From Shimia sp965227725 (GTDB lineage: Bacteria > Pseudomonadota > Alphaproteobacteria > Rhodobacterales > Rhodobacteraceae), in assembly GCF_965227725.1 (NCBI RefSeq), contig NZ_CBDDGH010000001.1, positions 1,114,728 through 1,178,727 on the forward strand: a stretch of 64,000 nucleotides of DNA, written 5' to 3'. The position numbers and the translations under genes were made by a program. The notes under the pieces are model-generated. The model searched no databases. It saw only the letters and a program-made list of their open reading frames with translations, and was not told the origin of the DNA. Position 1 is the stretch's first letter, and every line of letters begins with the position of its first letter. Below, piece by piece: positions 1 through 7,324 of this stretch.

Positions 1-562
1 TCGTTACATCCAGCTTGTCCCAAGGCAGATCCATCGCAAATGCGGCGGATGTCGCATCACAGATTGTCAGCCCTTCGCGGTCATCCGCAATCCAGTCTGC
101 ATTTGGCACACGCACACCGGAGGTGGTGCCGTTCCATGTGAAGACGACATCGTTGTTCTTGGTGTCGACTGTGGTCAGATCTACGATGTCGCCATAGTCG
201 GCGGTCTTGACCTCGGCGTCGATCTTAAGCTGCTTCATCACATCGGTGACCCAACCAGCGCCAAAGCTCTCCCAAGCCAGCATTTCAACTTTGCGCGCGC
301 CCAGAAGGGACCAAAGCGCCATTTCAACCGCGCCTGTGTCTGAGGCGGGCACGATACCAATACGGTAATCTGCGGGGATGCCCAGGATCTCGCGAGTGCC
401 TTCAATCGCGGCCTTCAGCTTGTCCTTGCCGATGGTGGCACGGTGGCTGCGGCCGAGAGCGGCATCGGCGAGCTTGGTGACATCAAATGTGGGGGGTTTG
501 GCACAGGGGCCAGAGGAGAAACGCGGATTCGCCGGGCGAACCGCTGGTTGCTGAGTAGCCAT
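1..562 (-). CDS. serC: phosphoserine aminotransferase, 3' end off the window
   Basis: PLP-dependent transaminase that converts 3-phosphohydroxypyruvate and glutamate to phosphoserine in serine biosynthesis. Reading the minus strand from the ATG at 562 gives a protein that starts MATQQPAVRPANPRFSSGPC and continues through GIVPASDTGAVEMALWSLLG and FTWNGTTSGVRVPN to about residue 187, where the window ends. The SSGPCAKPP start and the GRSHR stretch fit the alphaproteobacterial SerC type. It lies divergent from serB, the next but one enzyme of the same pathway. The C-terminal half, including the PLP lysine, is outside the window. An RNA leader candidate lies directly upstream. Confidence 0.88.
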   Translation of the reverse strand, partial: MATQQPAVRPANPRFSSGPCAKPPTFDVTKLADAALGRSHRATIGKDKLKAAIEGTREILGIPADYRIGIVPASDTGAVEMALWSLLGARKVEMLAWESFGAGWVTDVMKQLKIDAEVKTADYGDIVDLTTVDTKNNDVVFTWNGTTSGVRVPNADWIADDREGLTICDATSAAFAMDLPWDKLDVT

Positions 563-690
563 AAATGCTATCCTTCCAGATAAATGCCTCTCGTTGGGGA
601 GAGGTGTCCCACGGACCGACTTAGGCGGAGTGGCGGGATCTCACAACAGGAAAAATCCGCGTTGACGACAGTTTGTGATTCAAAAGCGAC
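563..690 (-). ncRNA. candidate serC-motif leader RNA
   Basis: Region upstream of serC, read on the minus strand. It contains GTCC-GTG-GGAC followed at once by CCTCTC-CCCAAC-GAGAGG, two compact hairpins, with a conserved-looking CCGCCACTCCGCCTAAGTCGG stretch before them (written here in part), ending about 20 nt before the ATG. A structured serC RNA motif has been described upstream of alphaproteobacterial serC genes, and position and hairpin layout fit. The assignment is from memory of that family and was not tested with a covariance model. The outer limits are approximate. Confidence 0.45.
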
Positions 691-857
691 GCCAAATGAC
701 CACTATCGGAAACATTCGGTCACATGAACGATGTGGGGGCGGCAGGTGCAGATTCTAATGAATAAAACCTTACGGCCAGAAATATCCGAGACTGGAAACA
801 TCTTTGATGCCGTGCTCTATGGCGCTCAAGCTAACTTCAAATCTGTTGAGGCCTCCG

Positions 858-1736
858 ATGTTCACTGCCACGCTTTTGACCAATCCGACGTTACCAAGTC
901 TTGATGGGGCGCTTGTGGAGAATTTGCGCAATGCGTGGGGAGGTGACACCGTACATTGGCTCGCAGTCGAAGAGGCTGCGGAGTTTTCTCTGCCTGCCAA
1001 GCCCGACAATCTTTGGGAGGTTTGGGCCGATTTGCAAAAATTGGGTGTGGATCTCGTTGTTCAGTCGACTGAAGGCCGTCGAAAGAAGATGCTTCTGGCG
1101 GACATGGACAGCACGATGATCGAACAAGAGTGCATCGATGAGTTGGCTGACGAAGCTGGTGTCGGGGATCGCGTCAAAGATATCACCGCAAGGGCGATGA
1201 ACGGAGAACTCGATTTTGAAGGTGCATTGACGGAGCGCGTTGGCCTGTTGAAAGGCTTGGATCAAGGGGTGATCGCCAAGGTGCTCGCGGAACGCATCAC
1301 TTTCATGCCCGGGGGGAAAGCGCTTTTGGCGACAATGAAAGCGGAAGGCGCCTACGCAGCGTTAGTGTCAGGCGGTTTCACAGCCTTTACCGCCAAAGTA
1401 GCATCCGAACTTGGCTTTGACGAAAACCGCGCCAACACGCTCTTGGTGGCAGATGACAAACTGACCGGGGATGTAGGGCGCCCTATCTTGGGGCGCGAAG
1501 CGAAGGTGCAGGCGCTCAAAGAGATCACCGAACGACTTGAGCTTGCGCATGAAGATGTGATGGCTGTGGGTGATGGTGCCAATGACCTTGGCATGCTGGG
1601 GCTCGCTGGGGCAGGGGTGGCCTTACACGCAAAGCCCTCAGTCGCGGCAGAATGTGACATCCGCATCAATCACGGGGACCTTACTGCGCTGCTGTATATC
1701 CAAGGCTATGCCAAGTCTGAGTTTACGGGCCTCTAA
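858..1736 (+). CDS. serB: phosphoserine phosphatase
   Basis: HAD-family phosphatase that makes the last step of serine synthesis, phosphoserine to serine. The 292-residue protein carries the nucleophile motif DMDST at residues 82-86, the SGGF motif in the middle and GDGANDLGML near the end, all expected for SerB. The N-terminal 75 residues form the ACT-like extension usual in this family. An ATG at 804 is in frame but has no ribosome site; GAGG at 848-851 sits 6 nt before the ATG at 858, so that start was chosen. The TSUP permease gene begins 3 bp after the stop. Confidence 0.9.
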   Translation: MFTATLLTNPTLPSLDGALVENLRNAWGGDTVHWLAVEEAAEFSLPAKPDNLWEVWADLQKLGVDLVVQSTEGRRKKMLLADMDSTMIEQECIDELADEAGVGDRVKDITARAMNGELDFEGALTERVGLLKGLDQGVIAKVLAERITFMPGGKALLATMKAEGAYAALVSGGFTAFTAKVASELGFDENRANTLLVADDKLTGDVGRPILGREAKVQALKEITERLELAHEDVMAVGDGANDLGMLGLAGAGVALHAKPSVAAECDIRINHGDLTALLYIQGYAKSEFTGL

Positions 1737-1739
1737 TTC

Positions 1740-2498
1740 ATGTTGGAATTCGGGGTTGAAGGGCTGCTGCTCTTGTTGGCAGCAGGATTTTTTGCGGGCT
1801 TCGTGGATGCGATAGCTGGTGGTGGTGGATTGATCACGGTACCGGCGCTGATGATTGCCGGTGTGCCGCCTGTACAAGCACTCGCAACAAACAAGATACA
1901 AGGGATGTTTGGATCGGGCACCGCTGCCTATTCCTATGCGAAGAGCGGTTTGGTCGACCTACGCGCTCAGGCTGGACCTGCACTGTTGGCGTTTATCGCA
2001 TCGCTTGGCGGTGCACTCCTTGTATCCGTTTTGCCAACAGACTGGATTCGGCTGATCTTGCCGATTCTGCTGATCGGAATTGCGCTGTTCTTTGCCCTTC
2101 GCAAAGATCCCGGCGAGATGGATCGTACAGCGCGTCTCAAACCCATCATCTTTTCCCTCACAGCTGTACCGGTTGTGGCCTTCTATGATGGAATCTTGGG
2201 GCCGGGCGCGGGCAGTTTTTATATGATCGCCTTCGTTGCGCTGGGCGGCTACGGCATCTTGAAAGCGACCGCTCATACCAAGCTTTTGAATTTCGCTTCC
2301 AATGTTGGCGGGCTCGCCGGGTTTATCCTCGTTGCCAACCCGCTTTGGGCTATTGGCTTAGCCATGGGCGCGATGCAAATTTTGGGCGCTCGGCTTGGTG
2401 CCAAGGTGGCCATGGCGAAAGGGGCAAGGTTGATCCGCCCGCTTTTGGTGGCAACCTCCGTCGCATTGGCGCTCAAACTGCTCTGGGATGTGCTCTGA
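1740..2498 (+). CDS. TSUP (TauE/SafE) family permease
   Basis: Membrane protein of 252 residues with about eight hydrophobic segments and the duplicated half structure of the TauE/SafE family: the first half has GFVDAIAGGGGLITVPAL, the second FYDGILGPGAGSFYMIAF. Members export or import sulfite, sulfoacetate or other small anions; the substrate here cannot be read from sequence. It starts 3 bp behind serB, so the two are probably co-transcribed, but no functional link to serine synthesis is obvious. The ArsR gene follows after a short gap with an operator-like palindrome. Confidence 0.8.
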   Translation: MLEFGVEGLLLLLAAGFFAGFVDAIAGGGGLITVPALMIAGVPPVQALATNKIQGMFGSGTAAYSYAKSGLVDLRAQAGPALLAFIASLGGALLVSVLPTDWIRLILPILLIGIALFFALRKDPGEMDRTARLKPIIFSLTAVPVVAFYDGILGPGAGSFYMIAFVALGGYGILKATAHTKLLNFASNVGGLAGFILVANPLWAIGLAMGAMQILGARLGAKVAMAKGARLIRPLLVATSVALALKLLWDVL

Positions 2499-2508
2499 CA
2501 GATTTGTA

Positions 2509-2528
2509 ATTTAACATTTGTGTTAAAT
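2509..2528. promoter_or_regulatory. perfect palindrome, candidate ArsR operator
   Basis: ATTTAACA and TGTTAAAT form a perfect 8-bp inverted repeat around a TTTG spacer, 24 bp before the ATG of the ArsR gene. AT-rich palindromes of this kind are typical operators of ArsR-family repressors. The palindrome covers a possible GTG start at 2520 of the same frame, an argument for translation from 2553. Confidence 0.6.
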
Positions 2529-2552
2529 ATAGAATCCCCTCAAGATCAGGCT

Positions 2553-2873
2553 ATGACTCGCCTGACCACAACCTTTGCAGCCCTTTCCGATGAAACCCGC
2601 CTTGCCATGGTGGAACGTCTGATGGCTGTTGGGGAGCTTCCAGCAGGTGATCTTGTAGCAGATGCGTCGATCAGCGGTCCTGCGGTATCTCGCCACCTTA
2701 AAGTTCTGCGCAACGCAGGCTTGGTGAAACAGCGCGCAGAGGGCACAAAACGTCTTTACAGCGTTCGACCGGAAGCGCTGCAAGCCGTTGCTGGATGGAC
2801 AATGGATCACAAAGCGTTTTGGCAGTCAGGCTTGGAGCGTTTGGATGCCCTGTTGGCGGAGGAAACGTCGTGA
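2553..2873 (+). CDS. ArsR-family transcriptional regulator
   Basis: Winged-helix DNA-binding protein of 106 residues. Residues 8-20 contain the FAALSDETRLAMVERL helix typical of ArsR/SmtB members, followed by a recognition helix with SGPAVSRHLKVLRNAGLV and the wing RAEGTKRLYSVRPEAL. No metal-binding ELCVCDL box is visible, so it is more like the group that controls AHSA1 and YCII genes than a metal sensor. The stop overlaps the start of the next gene by 4 bp. The start at 2553 is preferred over GTG 2520 because the palindrome occupies that position. Probably autoregulated. Confidence 0.85.
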   Translation: MTRLTTTFAALSDETRLAMVERLMAVGELPAGDLVADASISGPAVSRHLKVLRNAGLVKQRAEGTKRLYSVRPEALQAVAGWTMDHKAFWQSGLERLDALLAEETS

Positions 2874-3298
2874 GCGATGCGCGATTGGAAAGGGAGTTCT
2901 CTGTCTCGCCTGAGCGCCTCTACGCTGCGATCACAAATCCGGCTGACCTGAGCCGTTGGTGGGGGCCGGAAGGCATGACATTGGGCGACCACACTTTAGA
3001 TTTTACGCGACTTGGCCCGTGGCATTCTGTCAAAATCAGTGACGCTGGTCGGCAGATGAAAATGTCAGGCCAAGTGACAAGTATCGATCCGCCACATTCG
3101 GTCGGGTTTACGTGGGCTTGGCACGACGAAAATGATCAACGTGGACATGAAAGTCATGTCACATTCACCGTTGAGGCGACGGCGCGGGGCGCCAAGCTGA
3201 TTATAGATCACAAGAACTTGCAGGACGAAGAAGCTGTGCGTGGCCACAGTTGGGGCTGGAACAGTTCTGCCAACAGGCTGCGGACGCTTCTGGAATAA
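2870..3298 (+). CDS. SRPBCC/AHSA1-domain protein
   Basis: Protein of 142 residues of the activator-of-Hsp90-homologue-1 (AHSA1) group in the START/SRPBCC fold. It opens with LEREFSVSPERLYAAITNP and RWWGPEGMT, and has the later block PPHSVGFTWAWHDE, as in this family. These proteins bind small hydrophobic ligands; the ligand is unknown. The GTG start at 2870 overlaps the ArsR stop (GTGA) and has GGCGGAGGAAA just upstream. ArsR-AHSA1 pairs are common, and a YCII gene follows, so the three genes probably form one stress-responsive unit. Confidence 0.8.
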   Translation: MSDARLEREFSVSPERLYAAITNPADLSRWWGPEGMTLGDHTLDFTRLGPWHSVKISDAGRQMKMSGQVTSIDPPHSVGFTWAWHDENDQRGHESHVTFTVEATARGAKLIIDHKNLQDEEAVRGHSWGWNSSANRLRTLLE

Positions 3299-3334
3299 AT
3301 TTGGATCAAGACCCTTCAACAAAGGAGACTTCAA

Positions 3335-3649
3335 ATGCCAAAATTTATGTTCATTTATCACGGAGGTGGGCGCCCGGAAACGCCGGAGGAAGGCGAGAAA
3401 GTCATGGCAGCCTGGATGAAGTGGATGGAAGGGATTGGCGCTGATCTCGTCGATGGCGGAAACCCGGCAGGTATGTCCAAAACCGTCAGCGCAGATGGTG
3501 TGGCGAATGATGGCGGTGCCAACCCGGTCTCAGGCTACACGCTTGTCAATGCGCCCGATATCGACGCGGCCTGCGAAATCGCAAAAGGCTGCCCAATCCT
3601 GGAGGGCGGGATGGGCACAGTGGAAGTGGCCGAAGCCATGGAGATGTAG
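3335..3649 (+). CDS. YCII-related (DGPF) domain protein
   Basis: Small cytoplasmic protein of 104 residues: MPKFMFIYHGG at the start, WMEGIGADLVDGGNP in the middle and SGYTLVNAPDIDAACEIAKGCP near the end, matching the YCII/DGPF dimeric alpha-beta barrel family. Such proteins often accompany sigma factors or ArsR/AHSA1 cassettes; a catalytic role is unproved. AAGGAGA lies 9 nt before the ATG. It is separated from the AHSA1 gene by 36 bp and is probably in the same transcript. Confidence 0.8.
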   Translation: MPKFMFIYHGGGRPETPEEGEKVMAAWMKWMEGIGADLVDGGNPAGMSKTVSADGVANDGGANPVSGYTLVNAPDIDAACEIAKGCPILEGGMGTVEVAEAMEM

Positions 3650-3669
3650 CCAAACCAGACTGAATGAAG

Positions 3670-3712
3670 CGCCGGTGGCATAGGACGATGCTTCCGGCGG
3701 GAGTATTTTCTG
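3670..3712 (+). terminator. hairpin after the YCII gene
   Basis: CGCCGG (3670-3675) pairs with CCGGCG (3694-3699), with an inner GCAT/ATGC pair, followed by GGAGTATTTTC. The T tract is poor, so this is a possible terminator only. It lies between the convergent YCII and asparaginase genes. Confidence 0.4.
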
Positions 3713-3737
3713 CAGAGTGAAGCTGGAGTTGCGAAAC

Positions 3738-4733
3738 TCAGCGCATGACTTCTGTAGCGCGCATCATCCCGGTTTGTAGACCGTCCCAATTTCTGATCGG
3801 AGCATCGAGATATTTGGCCGCTTCTGGATGGTTAGGGTCTAAAACACCGAGCTTCGCCAAAATCGCCGCAATCGCATTTTCAGAAGCGCGCGTGCCGCCA
3901 TCAATGATTTTCAGTGCGACACCCAATTTCTGTTCAGGCAATATGGCGATGAAGAAGGCCTCAGCACCGGTTTTGATCGCGACTTTATGGTTCATTGCGC
4001 GCATCAGATTGGTGCACGCGCGGCCTTCGCCAGCCACATACTCCGGATGTTTGGCCATAGCGTCCCGCAAGCGTGCAGCGGCTGTTTCGCGGGTGCCATC
4101 CCCCTCACGAGCGGTTGCAAAGAATGCCATAGCGCGGGCCATGCCCTTGAGTGTGCTGGCGTGATTGGGAGCAGAGCAGCCATCAATGCCGTAGCCTGTG
4201 CTGGTTTCCTGTGTCAGCTCTTCATGCGCTGCCAGAACGGCTTTTTGCACAGGATGGTTTATGTCTGTGTAGTTTTTCTCCGCGCCGAGATGTTTGGTCA
4301 GGGTGAGAAAACCGGTGTGTTTGCCGGAACAGTTGTTGTGTACGCGGCAGACTGGGTCATTGCAGCGGATCAACTCATCACGAATTCCGATGTCGCGCGG
4401 TTCCTGAGGTCCGCAAATCAGATCGTCATCCGAGAACCCCTGCGCTGCGAGCCAGGCATTCACCATGTCATTGTGGATGGCAGATGCGTTATGGGACGCG
4501 CAGGCCAGCGCCAAGTGCTGCTCTGTCAAACCGGCGGCATCGGCTGCGCCGCTTTCCACCAAAGGCAATGCTTGGATCATCTTTGAGGAGCTGCGAGGCA
4601 GCACAATGGCATCCGGATCGCCCCATGCATGCACAATCTCCCCGTCGGCATTGCAGACCACGGCATGGCCGCTGTGGACACTCTCAAGAATGTCTCCCCG
4701 CCAGAGTTCGGTCATCGGCACGGCTTTGGTCAT
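3738..4733 (-). CDS. L-asparaginase II family protein
   Basis: Protein of 331 residues of the asparaginase II type first known from Rhizobium: SVHSGHAVVCNADGEIVHAWG near the start, PRSSSKMIQALPLVESGAAD, and a central CSGKHTGFL followed by GYGIDGCSAPN. It probably hydrolyses asparagine to aspartate and ammonia in the cytoplasm; no signal peptide is visible. An in-frame ATG at 4793 exists, but GCGAGAG stands 5 nt before the ATG at 4733, and family homology begins there. Standing alone on the minus strand, it converges on the YCII gene. Confidence 0.82.
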   Translation of the reverse strand: MTKAVPMTELWRGDILESVHSGHAVVCNADGEIVHAWGDPDAIVLPRSSSKMIQALPLVESGAADAAGLTEQHLALACASHNASAIHNDMVNAWLAAQGFSDDDLICGPQEPRDIGIRDELIRCNDPVCRVHNNCSGKHTGFLTLTKHLGAEKNYTDINHPVQKAVLAAHEELTQETSTGYGIDGCSAPNHASTLKGMARAMAFFATAREGDGTRETAAARLRDAMAKHPEYVAGEGRACTNLMRAMNHKVAIKTGAEAFFIAILPEQKLGVALKIIDGGTRASENAIAAILAKLGVLDPNHPEAAKYLDAPIRNWDGLQTGMMRATEVMR

Positions 4734-4902
4734 AAATCTCTCGCTTTCATGGGCAAATTTGTGCCAACGGGTCTTTCGTCTCGCGGCAAACATGGGCTAA
4801 GCTTATCCTATCGCGTATAATAATCTCCGGCCCAAGACAAATGGTGCAAAACCAGCGGGCAGGAACCAGAGGCAACACACAGCTTGGAGGCTGTAGAAGA
4901 GC

Positions 4903-5433
4903 ATGACATCACGTTGGATGACGGCGCTGGCCATGGCGGCGACGCTTTGGAGTGGCAGTGTTTCGGCACAGGCATCAAGCGAAAATCAGGTCAACGCCAT
5001 CACGGATTGGAGCGTCTTTGAGCACAAAGACGGCGATAAACGTGAATGCTGGGCGGTGAGCACAGCCAAAGAGAGCGTGAACACCCGTGGCGGACAGGTT
5101 GTGGCCGTGCGCCGCAGCGATATTCTGCTGATGGTGTCTTTCTTGCCCCACGAGAGCGTCTCGGCTCAGGTTGGGTTTACCGGTGGATATCCCTTTGCTG
5201 GTGGATCCACCGTTGAAGTGAGCATTGATGGTCAGAGTTTTGTGATGATCACAGAAGGCGAATGGGCTTGGCCTGCGTCTTCCGGAGATGATGCCAAAAT
5301 TGTAGCGGCCATGAAACGCGGGGCGGATGCGACGCTGACGGCGCGCTCTTCACGTGGGACCAAAACCGCTGATACGTTTTCCCTGCGTGGCTTTACCGCC
5401 GCCGTCGAAGACGCAGAGAAACGCTGTAACTAA
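4903..5433 (+). CDS. IalB-like periplasmic protein
   Basis: Protein of 176 residues with a signal peptide (about residues 1-22, cleavage after VSAQA) and the fold of the invasion-associated locus B family: WSVF, RECWAVSTAKE, VSFLPHESVSAQVGFTGGYPF and a final Cys-containing RCN. In Bartonella IalB has been linked to erythrocyte invasion, but members are widespread in free-living alphaproteobacteria where the role is unknown. GGAGG at 4886-4890 precedes the ATG. No operon partner: a gap of about 100 bp follows before the Hint-like gene. Confidence 0.75.
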   Translation: MTSRWMTALAMAATLWSGSVSAQASSENQVNAITDWSVFEHKDGDKRECWAVSTAKESVNTRGGQVVAVRRSDILLMVSFLPHESVSAQVGFTGGYPFAGGSTVEVSIDGQSFVMITEGEWAWPASSGDDAKIVAAMKRGADATLTARSSRGTKTADTFSLRGFTAAVEDAEKRCN

Positions 5434-5534
5434 GATCAACAAAGCCCCTGCCAGGGCCTAACACGCATCCAACGTCACCATGGGGGAGATCGATCGGAAC
5501 AACCGGTCGGTTCAATGGCCATGGGAGAGCAAAA

Positions 5535-6176
5535 ATGGCGCAGGCAGAAACAGCATACACAAATGGCCGGCAGTCTCCGGTGCAAGAGCTGGGCTCCAAA
5601 GATGTGAGTCTGGTTACGAGAAGCACAAAGATCGCTACCCGACAAGGAGAGGTGGCCGTCGAAGCGCTCCGCGCTGGTGATGAAGTGGTCAGCCGGGATC
5701 TGGGGCTTATCCGTGTGCGCTGGGTTGGAATGTTGCAGGCAATCGAGCACCCGATCCGAGTGCCTGCTGGCGCTTTGGGGAGAAATGTCCCAGCGCGCGA
5801 TTGTTTGCTTGCGCCAAATTCTCGGATCTGGATGCGGGGCAATGAGTTTGAGACTGCCTTTGCTGAACGTGAAGTGATGGTTCCGGTGAAGGATCTCGTC
5901 GGTTGGCACGGGATAACGAAGCATGTTTCTCATGCGCCCTCGACCGACTATTTCCTTGTGCTATGTGACACACCGCAAATCCTAACCATGGATGGCATGC
6001 AGGTGGAGATGCGCCACGCTGGAGCTGATATGCCGGAATTTGCGACGGTAGATGCGGACGAAATGGCCGTCTTTTTACCGGAGCTTCTGGCTCTCAATCC
6101 AAAATCGGACAAATGGCGTCGCCGTTTGGATAAACACGAAGCGGCTCACGTGGTTGAGGTCAAAAAGCGCGCTTAG
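5535..6176 (+). CDS. Hint-domain protein with degenerate catalytic site
   Basis: Protein of 213 residues made almost only of a Hint_2-type domain: TKIATRQGEVAVEALRAGDE (31-50), RVRWVG (60-65), LLAPNSRIWM (91-100) and DYFLVLCDTPQILTMDGM in the second half. In an active Hint domain a Cys stands five residues before the TKIAT strand; here that position is Leu-26, preceded by Ser-25, and the His of the SPLHR block is Ser-96. Autoprocessing is therefore unlikely. No signal peptide is seen. The start has GGGAGAG upstream. The stop overlaps by 4 bp the convergent WYL regulator gene. Confidence 0.72.
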   Translation: MAQAETAYTNGRQSPVQELGSKDVSLVTRSTKIATRQGEVAVEALRAGDEVVSRDLGLIRVRWVGMLQAIEHPIRVPAGALGRNVPARDCLLAPNSRIWMRGNEFETAFAEREVMVPVKDLVGWHGITKHVSHAPSTDYFLVLCDTPQILTMDGMQVEMRHAGADMPEFATVDADEMAVFLPELLALNPKSDKWRRRLDKHEAAHVVEVKKRA

Positions 6177-6853
6177 GGTGCTTCGAAGCGTTTGAGATAT
6201 TCCAAAAGAGATTTTTCTGGCTCCTCGTCAAAAATCTGCCCAGCCAGCAATGCCTCGTTGATGTGATCGACCCGAAAGACCCGGAAGTCTTCACGGGTTT
6301 CGCACCATGCAGTGCAGGTCCAGGCGCGACCCCAATATTCCATCTGCAGAGGTCGAATACGTCTTCGGCTTTGGCGGCCATCCAGTGTGGTATAGTCGAT
6401 CATCAGTACCTGCCTTTCGCGTATGGCGCGGCGAATGATTGGCATTTGGGCAAAACTTGCTGCCACTTCAGGGGCTGCAAAGATCTCTTTGCCAAAACCG
6501 TCAATCCCACCAAACATGGGCTCAGGCATGGCGCGATCCACTTTGCTCAACATACGTTCGGCCGCTTCTTGCAATTCTGGATCAGCGGTTTGCCGCACCA
6601 GAGAGGCGCCAAGGTGCAATGCCTCAAGCTCGACCTGCGTCAGCGCCATAGGGGGCATGAACACGGGTGCTCGCAGAATGTAGCCCACCCCGCGTTCACC
6701 CTCCACTGGAATGCCTGAGGCAACCAGTGTGTCCATATCCCGATAGATCGTGCGGACCGACACCTCCATTTTCTCGGCGAGGTTTGATGCCTTGTGCAGG
6801 CGTCCATCGCGCAGAAGTTGGATCAGATCAAAGAGGCGGTCGGTCCGGCGCAT
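6173..6853 (-). CDS. YafY-type HTH/WYL-domain regulator
   Basis: Transcriptional regulator of 226 residues. The N-terminal winged helix (RRTDRLFDLIQLLRDGRLHK, then EKMEVSVRTIYRDMDTLVASG) is of the DeoR/HTH_11 kind, and the C-terminal part holds the WYL-type core QVLMIDYTTLDGRQSRRRIRPLQ followed by WTCTAWCETREDFRVFRVDH. WYL domains sense ligands, often nucleotides or nucleic acids. The gene is 1 bp downstream of the ABM-like gene and is probably co-transcribed with it. A second regulator of the same class is at 20641. Confidence 0.85.
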   Translation of the reverse strand: MRRTDRLFDLIQLLRDGRLHKASNLAEKMEVSVRTIYRDMDTLVASGIPVEGERGVGYILRAPVFMPPMALTQVELEALHLGASLVRQTADPELQEAAERMLSKVDRAMPEPMFGGIDGFGKEIFAAPEVAASFAQMPIIRRAIRERQVLMIDYTTLDGRQSRRRIRPLQMEYWGRAWTCTAWCETREDFRVFRVDHINEALLAGQIFDEEPEKSLLEYLKRFEAP

Positions 6854-6854
6854 T

Positions 6855-7160
6855 TTATGACGTGCTGCCTTTGATGGTGTAGTGGGACATGCTCATGGAA
6901 TTCTGATCCAGAACCGCCATCAGGTCCATCAGTTCCGGATGTGCTTCTGGGTTGAACGCTGCGGAAGCCGCATGCGCATCCGCAAGCGTTTCCCATTCCA
7001 CCTCGTCGATCCAATCACCTTCCGCGGTGACTGCGACACGGCGGCGGAGAAAGCCTGCCTGTGCCGTTGCAAAGCTCTGCGATTTTTCCCATGCGGCAAT
7101 GGCTTGTTCCGGTTTGACGTCGGCGTTCAGGCGGTAGCGCACAATTTCAATAACAGACAT
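6855..7160 (-). CDS. small ABM-like (dimeric alpha-beta barrel) protein
   Basis: Protein of 101 residues: MSVIEIVRYRLNADVKPEQA, WEKSQSFATAQAGFLRRRV, and a final ISHYT-like MSMSHYTIKG. Pattern and size resemble the antibiotic-biosynthesis-monooxygenase/dimeric alpha-beta barrel proteins, but no catalytic residue can be named, and a function should not be assigned. It is directly followed by the WYL regulator gene on the same strand, a frequent pairing of a small stress protein with its regulator. GGAGACC lies shortly before the ATG. Confidence 0.6.
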   Translation of the reverse strand: MSVIEIVRYRLNADVKPEQAIAAWEKSQSFATAQAGFLRRRVAVTAEGDWIDEVEWETLADAHAASAAFNPEAHPELMDLMAVLDQNSMSMSHYTIKGSTS

Positions 7161-7324
7161 TTTGGTCTCCTATGTGGTCTGTTTCGATATCCGCCTTGTG
7201 TCACAGCCCAACTGACACGGTCTGTCAGTTGGTTTTGGAGACAGCCAGGTTTTCTGGCAATATTTGCAAAACGCCCTAAATGGTGTATCTGCACCGCTTG
7301 AATTCCCAGATGAGTCCCTGAGCC

